Assembly (NCBI RefSeq): GCF_027580225.2
Contig: NC_073354.2
Coordinates: 26,742,001-26,806,000 of the forward strand
Direction: 5' to 3'
Source: Misgurnus anguillicaudatus
Taxonomy: Eukaryota > Chordata > Actinopteri > Cypriniformes > Cobitidae
DNA length: 64,000 bases
The position numbers were made by a program, and so were the translations under genes. This document shows, one piece after another, positions 1 through 10,974 of this stretch. The notes under the pieces were generated by a model that worked only from the letters and a program-made list of their open reading frames with translations, made no database searches and was not told the origin of the DNA. The first letter of the stretch is position 1; each line of letters starts with the position of its first letter.

Positions 1-863
1 GTTTTGGATGCTGGTAGGTGAAAATCTGGTCATACAGATTTACAATGTTAATGCTAATCTGAGAATGGTGATTATTTGTAATTATTTCTCTTGATTCTTT
101 GTAGACCACTGCATTGTATTTCATGTCATATCAGCGGCATATGAAGATGCATAAATCGGATTGACATTAAACATCTTGTTCAAAGATTTCTCTCCTGATT
201 TTCTTACTGGAATCTGGTCCATATTTAGCCACCTCAGCCAGCTAAACCTTAAATGTAGTGAAGTTTACTACAACCAGAACATCAATCTTATCACTTTGAC
301 ATGTACTTTATGACTTTTATTTGAATGAATAATACAGTTACTATAACACCTTACAATGTTGATACTTCTTTTTAGTTCCTGCTTAGAACTTCTCATAAAG
401 GACAATGCTGTTAATAAACTTGCAGTAAAGCTGATTGATTGCCTATTTGTTTACTACATATACCATGGCTATATGCAAATACAGTAACAAAACTGTTTCT
501 TTTCTATCATCCTTGGTAGGTTGTTATTTTCTATTTTTATCAAATTACTTACATTTTAAGATTATAAATCTTGCTGTTTCCTTTTCTTCCCTAAAATGAA
601 AGAGTGTTTTTAAAGGAATTAAAGAAATTATTTTAAATATTCTCTCTTGAAAATGCAAATGAAAAATGCATTTGACGTTTAAAGCCTTTATTTTCATATG
701 TATAGATACCTGTACAATGACATTCTTCCTTTTTTATTACCACATTGCATTCAACTGTGATTGTCATTAAATAATGAAGTAGAAAGAAACCTGTTATACA
801 ATATATGTTGTCTGTGCAGTGTAAGTGTGACATGCTTGCCAAGTATGCAGCGCATAATCAAAA
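1..863. other. AT-rich sequence, no gene seen
   Basis: I see no exon with recognisable protein similarity and no repeat with clear ends. The short open frames here lack any conserved motif. Confidence 0.5.
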
Positions 864-1074
864 TGTGACCTCTGCATTTAACCCATCCCAGTAAGTGGTG
901 AACACACACGGAGCAGTGGGCAGCTATTCTTTCAGTGCCCGGGGAGAAATTGGGTTTAAGGTGCCTCGTTTCAAGGACATCACAGTCGCAACCTGCCGGC
1001 AGAGACGGAAACTGGAACTGGCAACTTTCGGGTTACAAGTCCAACCCTCTAACCACTAGGCTATGACTATGTGT
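864..1074 (-). repeat. tRNA-derived SINE
   Basis: Read on the minus strand, the right end starts with a tRNA-like head: an A-box-like TAGCCTAGTGG is followed by a B-box-like AGTTCCAGTTTCC. The body ends in the CTGCATTTAACCCATCC block common in fish SINE-like repeats. The insert is bounded by a direct repeat ATCAAAA at 857-863 and 1075-1081, which fits LINE-assisted retroposition. The family name is not certain. Confidence 0.75.
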
Positions 1075-1184
1075 ATCAAAACCTGCAGTATTGAACTAAT
1101 GTTTGTGTAGAGATTAAAAAATGACAGTGATATTGTGGTCAATTAATGTTTTTGACATATTGAACACTGATGGCTGCTGGATAA

Positions 1185-1445
1185 AACTGTTCCTCAATCT
1201 TTACGTCCTGTAGCTTACACTTCTGTATGTATTGCCAGAGGATGTAGGTGGAAACAGTTTGGTATAAATGGGCATTTTAACAATGGAACCGGCTCCTTTC
1301 TGTACTGGTAGACCTGCAGGAAGGCAGTGGTGTTCCTCTCAGTAGACTTTATCCCTCTCTACAGGCTCTTGCAGTTCATTTCTATCATGCTACCATATCA
1401 CACTATGCATCTGGTCAGGATGCTCTCATTGTAATAACAGGTCCT
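1185..1445. repeat. degenerate dispersed fish repeat
   Basis: The stretch contains CTGGTCAGGATGCTCTC and flanking phrases that I recall from a widespread fish repeat. No ends, TSD or coding frame can be set, so the class is left open. Confidence 0.3.
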
Positions 1446-2067
1446 TTAGCTTTCCTAGAAGAATAAAAAGACAAAATACAGAATAATTATGTTAACTATT
1501 CGTAAAATCACATAGCACACAATATAAATTAAACAAGTTTGAGACATAATAAAAGAGTTTATCAAAGAGATTATATAAAACTGATAAATGTGTAAATAAA
1601 ATATGAAAAACAACTTGAATTAATACAATTGTATATAGTTATAAACAGTATGTTTGCTGCCTGAAAATAACACACACACACAAGACGTTTGGTTAGACGT
1701 TCAATAAGCTATTATTAGCACAAAAACCACACGCGTGTACACACAAACACACACGTTATTTTTACTTGTTTTAATGAAGAATGTGGTATTTATTGTCCTC
1801 CTAGAACACTATCTAGTGACATTTGTGTAACTAAGCCAGCTAACACAACGTTTCACAGTTTATTATGTATTTCGTCAAATTATTTGAGTCTATAGGCTAA
1901 TAATAATGGAAAGGCTAAAAAATCCAATTAGGATATTAAAATAAACAAGAAAAACTTACATTTGATCAATGTAAACTCACAAAAGCTCTACGGACGAATT
2001 GAATGTAAACCGCAAACACTTCTCAGACTGGTGCGTCACTTTTTGTGACCCCCCTGAAACACTTCCG

Positions 2068-2290
2068 TTGTGGTTTGAACAATTTGCAGCGCGATTGTGT
2101 TATTGTTCGTGTTGTGAGATTTGGAACGCGTTTCTGTTTTTGTTCGTGTTGTGAGATTTGGAACGCGTTTCTGTTTTTGTTCGTGTTGTGAGATTTGGAA
2201 CGCGTTTCTGTTTTTGTTCGTGTTGTAAGAATTTGCAACGCGTTTCTGTATTTGGATGTGTTGCGATATCTGCAGCGTATGTGTTGTCAA
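2068..2290. repeat. 37-bp minisatellite, about 6 units
   Basis: The unit GTTCGTGTTGTGAGATTTGG plus 17 more bases repeats with exact 37-bp spacing from 2105, 2142, 2179 and 2216. Diverged units lie on both sides. The two middle copies are nearly identical, and all carry an AACGCG core. The minus-strand open frames here are made by the repeat and are not genes. Confidence 0.9.
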
Positions 2291-2589
2291 ACTGATGAAG
2301 ATGTTTTCTTGATTTGCTGGTGTTTTTTCTATTTGTATGTGTTTTCTTTCATTGCAAGGCAGTGACCCCTGACGGCCACCGTAACCCTATTACTTTTGCA
2401 AATCAAGATCTTGTTGTGACAAAGACCTATAAATATCTTGAAGATGTGACTTAATACACATCTTACATACTGGGATCACATTTCTGCTTTAACAAAAAAC
2501 TGAATCAGAAATGTTTTGTGTATAACAAGATTAGATCATATCTTTCCTTTTCTGTTTCTGAAATTTACCTATAAAAGAAAAAGTAATGG

Positions 2590-2995
2590 TCCAAGAATAC
2601 TGCCTTAAGGAACACCTTTATCACAGGCTAAAGATTGAGATATTACATGGTTAATTTTAAAAGATTGCGACCTGAAAAGAAAAAAGCATTTCTATCACAG
2701 ATGAGGACAAATTAAATAAGTTTGTGATTCACTGTGTCAAAGGCTTTACGAAAGTCAATAAAAACAGCTCCACTTATGTGACCTTTATTAGGTGCATTAC
2801 TATTTTTACAGAACAAATACGTAATGTCGACACAGTAGATTGCTTCGCACGGAAAGGGTGTTGACAGTGGTTGAACCAGTTATAAATTTCTAAATAATAA
2901 ATTAACTGGTTATGCAGGTTTTTTGTCAAGCAACTTAAACATTGCTGGAAGTATTGATATAGGTCTATAGTTTGACACAAGAGTAGGATCATAAT
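2590..2995 (-). pseudogene. LINE reverse transcriptase fragment
   Basis: On the minus strand, broken frames show the order of a non-LTR reverse transcriptase. SNYRPISILPAM lies at about 2935-2975, QHPFRAKQSTVSTL at about 2825-2865, FIDFRKAFDTVNHKLI at about 2715-2768, and GVP-stop-GSILGP at 2590-2615. The gap between the last two blocks is only about 100 bp, shorter than in intact enzymes, so there is an internal deletion. The conserved Gln of GVPQGS is a stop codon. The catalytic F/YADD block is not seen. This is a dead relic of a Jockey-superfamily (CR1/L2/Rex-like) LINE and is unrelated in sequence state to the open LINE at 29608-34090. Confidence 0.8.
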
Positions 2996-4595
2996 ATATA
3001 ACTATTTCTCAGTCTCTTTATTAGAATACAACCAGAAAATACAGGAAATGTGTATGTAGTATTAAAAACAGTATAAAAGTATAAGCTGAAGTGTATTTAG
3101 GGTAAACTCCCCTTTCACTTGAGCAATAGCAGGCAGCTGCAGGATCTCCTAAACTTAAATGAAATCAAATCCTAATTTCTAATCGAATGACTTCAGGATT
3201 CAGTCTCCTCAAAAAAAAGCTAAAGATGTGTTTTATGCCAATAGAGGTCACACTAAATACTTATATATATATATATCGTCGCTGTCCGATGAAACTCACG
3301 TATGTTCATTTTGCCGATTTTGAGATTTTTCGCCAGATTGAATGTCCAGGTTCATTTCCATATACAGTATGCGTCACATACCTAAATAGCCAATGAAAAG
3401 TTGTGAAATCATGTCATCTGATTTTCACGTACCCGTTTGGTGTCAAAGCTGTCAATCACGCCGCATATCTTCCGCCTGTGAAGCATCTCGCCGGTCTCGT
3501 AAAGTTTCATCGAACCTCAGCACTGGATATAGCCGAATAAACATGACAATAACTTTCCTTCGAGGTAAACGTTTCACCCGGACGCCAGACTAACATCTAG
3601 GAGTTACTTAATTACGGTAGGACTGTGCAAACAAAGTATCTGTCTAGCATTGGTGATATTTACGCTGGGGATTTCCCCACCACTTTTTGAAAGCATTTGG
3701 TTAAAATATTCTGAAAAATCAAGCGATGCTTAAGACTGGTTTTGTTTTCCAGGGTCACATATGTTGCGTTGTATGCTTATGGTGTGTTTTCTTGTACATA
3801 TGTAATGAAATTCATTGTAATCATTTATTAAACGCGCTGCTGTTTTCTACGGTATGGTGCTTTGGCACTGTTCGGTTGAGCTGGTGTTGCAGGGACTTTG
3901 TTGAGTGTTTTATGCTGAGTATTTTCTTGTTGTTGACTAGCCTACGCTATGCCCATTTTTGATGCGCCGTTATTCAATATTTTTCCCATCCTGCAGTAAT
4001 GTTTTTATCTGAACTTTTGTCCCCACAACTTTTCAACACAAACTGACGCCCCTGTTGTGTAGCATTACCATGTCAGTGTATTGATTCATTGTCCCTTAAT
4101 GGTTTGCAAGAGACATTTAATACACTTTTAATTAATATTAAATAAAGTAAGCGTATTTAACCAAGACGTAGGCTATTTAATAAACTGAGCGTATTCATCT
4201 GTCAATACGAAACGCGACTTGGGCATTCTAATTAATGATCGGAAGAACGCGTATCGATCAATGTTACTGTAAAATATGCACGCATGTCCATTTAAACTCA
4301 ATTTTGGTCAAATGTGGATTATATCATGACACTGGCAAGAATTTGGTTACATGTAAATATGCCGTACCAAGTATGACAACGCTACATTCAACTGCTTTTG
4401 ATATACGGTGTTTTATATATATATATATATAATTAAAACAAACAATCAAACAAACAAAATATCTATTAAATCATTTGCCAGTGAGCAGGTTCAGAAATTA
4501 ACATGTTTAATATTTAATAGCATTGTACAAAGAACAATATTTTATTTAATAATAAAATAATAATGAAAAAATAAAATTACACATCGGTTGCCTTA
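2996..4595. other. unassigned sequence
   Basis: The stretch holds short TA runs near 3262 and 4416 and small open frames without known motifs. The segment 3270-3600 is less AT-rich and could be part of a non-autonomous DNA element, but I cannot find matching ends. Confidence 0.4.
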
Positions 4596-5382
4596 TTAAC
4601 CCTCTGGGGTCTAAGGGGTTTTTAGGGCCTGTAAGATTTTGTTCTGTGTTTTCTTGTATTCTGTGTATTTTTGTTATTTGAACTTGTATTTTGTTATCCT
4701 GCTCTGTTCTGACTTTTATTTTGAAATACATCATGCCATGTCACAGTTCACACTTTCTGTCTGTTTTGTATTTAAGTCACTTCCTGTACACCTGTTCCTG
4801 GCTGAATATTACACTCGTAAGCCCAGCCTGTTATTTTGCAACCTGTCTGAATCTGTTTATCTGTATTTGTATCCGTTACCTGTTAATCTGTTTTTGTATC
4901 GATATCTCTTCCTGTTTTGACCATTGCCTGTATTCGGGATTTTGCCTGTTTTGCCGCCTGCCTTGATATATTGCCTGTCTCTGGATTACGTTTTGTGGAT
5001 TACCCTCTGGATATGTTTGCTGGCCCTTTTGGGATTTTACAATAAAACACCTTTTGCACATGGATTCACCTTTTCTTTGCTTTCTTTAAAGCCAATCCGT
5101 TACAGGGCCCTGGGGAAGATTTGACATGCAGTGACATTTGTGCTTTTTTCAGTTGCTTAAAAACATGTTAATGGCAAAATTCTCATAACACTGTGTTCAT
5201 CACAAACTGGGCTACAATATCATATAATCAACATGTACGCACATGTTTGTATTTTTGAGAAAAAAATGTTTATGCTTGGTTTTTGAAAAAAAAGTCACTG
5301 ATATAAGTCCACAAAACTAATTCTAAACATGTTTTCCCAAGACTTTTCAAAACAGGATCTAGTAGTCTAGAGTTTTTTCTTC
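4596..5382. mobile_element. TTAA-flanked MITE, left part, split by a solo LTR
   Basis: A TTAA at 4596-4599 is followed by the terminal block CCCTCTGGGGTCT, a common cyprinid MITE end of the piggyBac-like TTAA type. The element continues on the far side of the LTR at 5105 with GGGCCCTGGGGAAG. The right terminus is not found; the sequence runs into the inverted repeat at 5383-5718 and a TG microsatellite. Confidence 0.7.
4630..5104 (+). mobile_element. solo LTR, 475 bp
   Basis: The segment begins TGTAAGATTTTG and ends ATCCGTTACA, so it has TG...CA ends and a TGTAA/TTACA terminal inverted repeat. It is flanked by a perfect 5-bp duplication GGGCC at 4625-4629 and 5105-5109. AATAAA near 5040 is a likely polyadenylation signal and suggests plus orientation. 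No internal retroelement sequence is next to it, so this is a recombined solo LTR. Family unknown. Confidence 0.88.
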
Positions 5383-5717
5383 AAAATGATGTGAAAATCA
5401 TTCGGCCTACTCATTCACACATATATATATATATACATGTATATATATATAATGTGTGTGTATTTACATTATATTGAAAAGTAAACCATATCATGGTTTT
5501 ACTACAGAGAAAGTTACATTCCTGATGAACATCCCCACAAGGCTCATTATGTGGCTCATTATGCAACCCTTTTGTCTCTCAGCTGTCAATCACTGATTAT
5601 TCAGGAGCTTTTCCCCCTCCACGCATACAGCCTTTCCAAAGCAAAAGTGTCTTAGAAATTGTTAAACATTATCTTGCTTTATGTGAATGAGTAGGCCGAA
5701 TGATTTTCACATCATTT

Positions 5718-5718
<1 letters not shown>
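5383..5718. repeat. perfect 36-bp inverted repeat
   Basis: Bases 5383-5418 are the exact reverse complement of 5683-5718 (core ATTCGGCCTACTCATTCAC). The arms enclose about 264 bp of AT-rich sequence. They may be the ends of a small foldback element, or an inverted duplication inside the TTAA MITE. Confidence 0.85.

Positions 5719-5724
<6 letters not shown>

Positions 5725-5799
<75 letters not shown>
5725..5799. repeat. (TG)n microsatellite
   Basis: About 37 uninterrupted TG units follow a short TA run. Shadow frames of poly-His/Thr and Cys/Val are artefacts of it. Confidence 0.97.
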
Positions 5800-5802
<3 letters not shown>

Positions 5803-5815
5803 TTATGTATATATG

Positions 5816-5846
<31 letters not shown>

Positions 5847-5984
5847 GTAAGTAAAAATGAATGGAGCAGCTCGCCAAATTGGTTGCAAGGCCACCGGAGT
5901 TTCTTTCTGTCTGACTGCTGCGCGTGGGTCTGCAGAATGCACACACGTCAGTGCCGTTTACATTCGGTTCCAGTCGGGTTAAAA

Positions 5985-6145
5985 AAAAATTTCACTAGTT
6001 CGGGTCGGACTCGGGTCTCGGGTTTTCTCGGGTTTGTCTCGGGTCGGGTCTTTCTTTTAAAAAAAATTATTTATGCACGTCGGGTTCGGGTATGAAGTGA
6101 TTCGGGTCATTTCGGGTCGGGGACATTTCTTTGGACCCGAGAAGA
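5985..6145. repeat. degenerate CGGGTC-rich repeat
   Basis: CGGGT and CGGGTC words recur many times (for example at about 6000-6055 and 6078-6122) and end near GGACCCGAGAAGACCTCTA. The pattern resembles the subterminal repeats of fish hAT-type elements. Termini are not resolved. The sequence from 6146 to 6789 shows nothing else. Confidence 0.55.
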
Positions 6146-6789
6146 CCTCTACCACACAGTCAGTAGTAGATCTGCAGTCTATAATCAAATAAAACCTACA
6201 CATAACAGAGCATCTAAAAAGATGTAAGACAACTACAAGCAAAAAGCACAGGTTCTTCACTAATATTCCCTGGGCTCAAATTGATAATGCAATATTGATC
6301 TACAATACACCAGAGCACATGCAACTACCTGTAATGGTAAGGGCTGTGACGTTTACCGACAACACGTGGTAGGTGGTGTGCGAATCGCAACCCACTGGGC
6401 CAGCTAACCAATCTGAGCATATTACGTATTTCTGAAAGTTGATTAAACTTGCAAATCTAAGTGCAACATATATTTTATTTGACAGTGTGTGAAAAATAAT
6501 GTTTTTTTTAATGAAGCATGAGCATGTTACTGTGCGCCCCATAAACACAATCAAACCATCAAAAACAGCCGGTTTACTACCCTTTCCCAAGGTTACTTTC
6601 CCAAACATTTACAAGCAACAGACATGGCCTCCCATGCATCTGTGCTAATCCCATAGAGAATCCATCGTCACGTTTCTCATCTCAATTATGCAGCTGGGAA
6701 AGCAGGTGTTGCCCTGTGACTGGCTGTTGGCCACGCTTCAGACAAGCCTTCCGTCAAGCGTTAACGCTTCCGTCCCGCGCAAATGTACC

Positions 6790-7256
6790 TTAAAGGTGAC
6801 ATAGAATGATTGAACGGGGTATTTATCCTTGTTCTGTGATGTGACATGTAGACAAAAATGTTTTTGTTTGGGTCTGTAATGCCTTAGAAGCTTCCTAAAA
6901 ACCTCTCTCAGATAGCTCTATTAAGGTGGGGGATTTTAAACAAGTGGTTTTGCACCTATTTGGCTCCCCCTACTGGCTTAATTTGCAATCTCATTACTGA
7001 TTGGCTGACTTTGCTGCCACTTTAAAAATGTAGCCAATCATTTTAAAGTGAAGGGGCAGCAAGATGCCTGTGATGTCATAAGCATCAGTTTTTCAGATTG
7101 GGCTGTTTTATGGCTGACATTTCTAAAAGAGGAATTTCTATGAGACTGAGATGTTTAGCATGTCTAGCACTTTCTGTATGTTTGTGAATGCGGGTAGACT
7201 ACCATTATTTAACAAAGACAAGGTAAAAATGGTTTTTCATTCTCTGTTCCCTTTAA
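6790..7256. mobile_element. TTAA-flanked MITE
   Basis: The left end TTAAAGGTGACATAGAATGA and the right end (reverse complement TTAAAGGGAACAGAGAATGA) form an imperfect terminal inverted repeat. Both start with the TTAA target (6790-6793 and 7253-7256). The 467-bp body has no coding capacity. TTAA targets fit piggyBac or Kolobok superfamilies. Confidence 0.85.
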
Positions 7257-7423
7257 GCATTTGGCATCTGACTATTTGGCTTCATATACCTGAACAGGCT
7301 TCGTCCAGCTCGCTTTTGCCAAACCAGAGCTGAGCTCCGTGTATGGTGCATGTGTGGAACTGAAGTCGAAAAACGGTGTCCCTCTCAGCAGCCTGAACAC
7401 GTCTGTGATAACATTTTACTTAC

Positions 7424-7424
<1 letters not shown>

Positions 7425-7487
<63 letters not shown>
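7425..7487. repeat. (GA)n microsatellite
   Basis: About 31 GA units, a few bases before the TTAA transposon at 7501. Confidence 0.97.
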
Positions 7488-7491
<4 letters not shown>

Positions 7492-7636
7492 GACGTGATG
7501 TTAAAGGAATACTTCACCAATTTAGCATTCAGCTTTGTATCAGTAGAAACCTGGCAGTATTTCTGAATGACCGTGTTTCCCTACCTCATGTCCCCGTGAG
7601 AGGAGAGATATCTGTATTCTGGTTGTGCAAAAAAAG

Positions 7637-7679
7637 TCCTCCGATGATGCAAAATGACGATTTTTGCGTCATCGGAGGA
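7637..7679. repeat. short hairpin inside the transposon
   Basis: TCCTCCGATGATGCAAAA (7637-7654) pairs with TTTTTGCGTCATCGGAGGA (7661-7679), with one mismatch and a loop of about 6 bases. It is subterminal, so it may be part of the terminal structure of the element. Confidence 0.75.
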
Positions 7680-7901
7680 GATTTTGGCCAGAGGCAAAGA
7701 CTACAGCCAGTATTAGGAGCTACTTCTGCATGTTTTTTTCCCCGTCCATAGGGGTTGGACTGCGAGTCCATTCGGAAAAGCCCGAATCAAAACGAGAGTC
7801 AGCCATCTTTAATCTTCGCTAAGCTAAGCTAACCTGGATCTTGCTTTGTGGAGAAAGCAGAGTAAACAAACCACGACGGCAGAGTGTAGTTTTGAAAACG
7901 G

Positions 7902-8614
7902 ATGGCAGAAGGGGATTTTGTTGCTCAGGATGACCTGTTGCTCGAATCTGATGGTCGTGGTTACCTGTACGAGCCGCAATACAACGAGGAGCAGAACGGA
8001 TGATCGAGGAACAAGAGGCTGCCACCGCGGCTGCTGTAGCCGAGGTGGGGCCGGTCTGGTGGTTTTACGTGCTCTCGCTGTGCGCCTCGCTGTTGCTCGA
8101 ATCTGATGGTCGTGGTACCTGTACGAGCCGCAATACAACGAGGAACAGTTACGGATGATTGAGGAACAAGAGGCTGCCACCGCGGCTGCTGTAGCCGAGG
8201 TGGTGCCGGTCTGGTGGTGTGAGCGCTCTCGCTGTGCGCCTATGGACACCGAAAGAGAACCATATTGCTGTCGCGAATTTCAGCGATGGCATTTTCTTCT
8301 TGAACCCCGCAAGGAGAAATGGAGGCATGAGTATAAAGTGAGTATTTTGTTTTTCATGTCCGTCAGCTGAGCTATGGTTGTTATATTTACACCTATGTTA
8401 GCCTATTGTATGTGAAAATAGCTTGCATTGCTAACGTCATGCTTGCTGTTTTTAGACAATCGACTTACATCCTATCGTCATTTCTTGGAATGAGTTTTGC
8501 AAGGCGAAAGACTGGGGAAAGGACATCGACTTGTTTTACCTGCCTGTGTTCGTTGTCCAGGACATCAGACGTAGATATCCAGCTCCTCACGGACATTATA
8601 GCGAATATAAATAA
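7902..8614 (+). pseudogene. P2X7 C-terminal (ballast) domain-like gene, two exons
   Basis: Exon 1 starts at ATG 7902, gives MAEGDFVAQDDLLLESDGRG, and continues with YLYEPQYNEE. After a 155-bp tandem duplication (7936-8245), the in-frame part from 8155 reads PVWWCERSRC and PYCCREFQRWHF. It ends at 8337 before GTGAGT. Exon 2 (8456-8614, after TTTTTAG) is in phase and ends in IRRRYPAPHGHYSEYK plus a stop. The WC...C...CC block and the IR..YP...G.YS..K ending match the zinc-binding cytoplasmic domain of P2X7 receptors and the many fish proteins annotated 'P2X purinoceptor 7-like'. There are no channel transmembrane segments, so this is not a receptor. Small indels in both repeat copies break the frame, the second Cys of the usual WCxC is Arg, and the middle of the domain is missing. 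AATAAA lies at about 8662. Confidence 0.75.
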
Positions 8615-9246
8615 ACGAATGAAGCTCTGGACGAGCTATAAGTGTGAATTGTTTATGTTTTTTAATAAAAAGTTAAAACTCACATTGATTGTGGTTCGTG
8701 TTATAGTCCTTATTGCTGCTACATTAGAGTGACTGCAATTTGAGGAAAGCATTCTTGCCTTTTTTTTAAAGTTTAAGTCTAAATTGTGTAACAAACATAA
8801 TATTTGGCTTTATTTTTAACCCAAATGATTTTGTAAAGTATGTAATGACAGCTAAATCACAGTAACAGTAATCATTGCGCCTCTACAAGTTTATAATGTA
8901 TAAATTTGGTGTACAAAAGACAGAGTTAGATGAAGATATTTATTTTCTATTATTCACAAAGGAAAAATATTGTGTCACCAGTGAAAAGAACACATTAAAA
9001 TAAACAATGACATAATTTACATCTAAAAATGTCCTGCACAAAATAAAAACAAAGCAAAAATATATACAAAAACATTGTGTATATATACACACAGTATAAA
9101 ATAATATAAATATAAAGAGTGGTGGCAGAATCTGATTAGACACAGCAATAGGACTCAGGGAAGAGGTGATTATTATTATTATTATTAGAAAGTGTCAGTC
9201 TCAGAAGCGACTTTTGAAAGAAGTCGTGGCAGCCTCCTTTGATGGT

Positions 9247-10974
9247 TTAGGCACTGGTGCAATGTTGGGTGGCAGCGCAGGCTGTGGCAAGGCAAGTGAG
9301 GACGTTGGCACTTTGAACACAATGTTTGGATTGAGTCTTGTCAATGGCCTTCTGGATGAGTTCGTCTACAAACTGTGTGGTGTGTGGTATGAAGCTTTTC
9401 TTCAAGACCCACTGCTTGGATTTCTTGCAGAACATTTGGTTCAACTGTGCTTCTCCTGTAAAGGGTAGGAAATTAGATGAGATTCAACGTTACTGTCATT
9501 ATGCAGAGTACAAGTACAAAAAAAAAAAACAAAGTGTAATTTGTTTCCAACCAGAACTGCAAAAAAAATTTAGTGCAGTTTAGACAGTAGTATAATGTTT
9601 GTTTACAGAAGGTGGTTAGAGTAATATAAACAAAATTTAACTGTGTGCAGTTTATTAGCTGTTACCTTGTAAGAGCAGAATAAATATGGATTTGTCAAAT
9701 GAAGCATGTATGAACAACATGTACAGATATGTGCGATTTAGTAGCAGTAACCTAAAAGTAGTATAAATAATATTGATGTAGTGTATAAACTGAATATATT
9801 ATAAGAAAAACACAATAAATATTCATATTCAGCAAGAACCATATAGATAAGATATGTACAGCTATGGGCAGTGTGGTACCATTGTAGTGCAGGAACTAAC
9901 ATTATAAGAGTAGTAATATAATATTATGTTTAAGATATGGTGTAGAATGGACTTCCACCGGCATTTCAGTACCTGCATGAAAATATGATTATTATCAATA
10001 AGTCTAGAAAAATCTTTTTTCCTAAAAAAAGAAACAAATTAAAAATCAAATGTCTTACCTCGACGTCCCCCTTACTGGTTGCACAGGAAAACCACATATG
10101 ATTTATGACAGACCTATGAAAGATAATACAATTAGTGACTTTGAACCTTGCAAACCAATGTAAAGTCTCCCACATTACAAACCAACACTGACCTGGTCCA
10201 TGCAAGGAGGATTTCATTGTTCTTTTATCCCCTTCTTCTGCATCTTCTTCCGGAAACCTGTGAGTAAATGCAGAACAATACTTTTGCATTACTTTCACCA
10301 AAATAACAGCAGAAGTTTGACTTTGCATGTAGTTTTTGAATTTATCAACACCACCATATCAATAAAGTCTGAATAAGAATATGGTACGTGTAGTAAGCAT
10401 AAATATTATTGAATTAATAATGTACATCTCGCAAATGTATCTGCAGTTATCTCATATAACTTTACAGCAACAGGCTTGCGTGGTAAAGTAAAACTCTAGA
10501 AGTAGCTCGGTAGCTAACAGTTGTTTTATGTTGAGAAAAGCCAACTTATATGTCATTGTCTATCTAGCGTTACTTTGCTAACTTTACTGCTTACAACTGT
10601 ATCACTATGTAAAGGCTACTGTGTGATCAGAAACGAGTATTAGCAAAAGTCTTACCTCTAACGTAGACTAATGCGTTTGATGCCAGATGGCCCCGGCTGT
10701 TCGTCGTGTCTGTGAAGGTACATATAGACGGAATCGCAGTGTCCTTTAGCGTGTTTCACTTCATTCCGAGTACATTGGGTTCGATATCATCCAGCTTGAA
10801 ATGGAGACTGCAAACCCTCAGGTTTTTCAATTTTAACGCATCGTTGTCTTCTCTGAACTTTGCATGGTTGATAGCCCGCAGCCATTGTTTACACCGCGGC
10901 AAATGATGAAAACTTACTGCTTGTCCTTTCCCGGTTTTGGTTGAACATCCCGTTACAACGCAACGTATCATCAT
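9247..10974 (-). pseudogene. THAP-domain transposon protein, at least four exons
   Basis: Exon 1 (from ATG 10974 or 10971 down to about 10759) encodes a C2CH THAP zinc finger. It opens RCVVTGC, then has SFHHLP, a Trp in CKQWLRAI and a closing CSLHF, in the order expected for this DNA-binding domain. Further candidate exons with good splice borders are 10193-10257, 10059-10113 (reads INHMWFSCATSKGD, a pattern I associate with fish transposase-like proteins) and 9247-9455 (ends at a stop after QFVDELIQKAID). No catalytic core is visible. The gene lies opposite and convergent to the P2X7-like gene inside the same TTAA-bounded element. The short exons and missing core make it a relic. Exon joins are inferred. 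Confidence 0.65.

Noticed and set aside
866..1075. A functional tRNA gene
   Set aside because: A- and B-box-like words are present, but no cloverleaf can be drawn and the unit has SINE body, tail and target duplication.
2023..2290. Repetitive protein with NTNKNRNAFQISQHEQ-like units
   Set aside because: The periodicity is exactly that of the 37-bp DNA repeat, which is not a multiple of three, so several frames are open at once. It is not selected coding sequence.
5712..5944. Open frames with poly-His/Thr and Val/Cys tracts
   Set aside because: They are translations of the TG microsatellite and its flanks.
7339..7751. Glu/Arg-repeat open frames
   Set aside because: They are translations of the GA microsatellite; no domain is visible beyond it.
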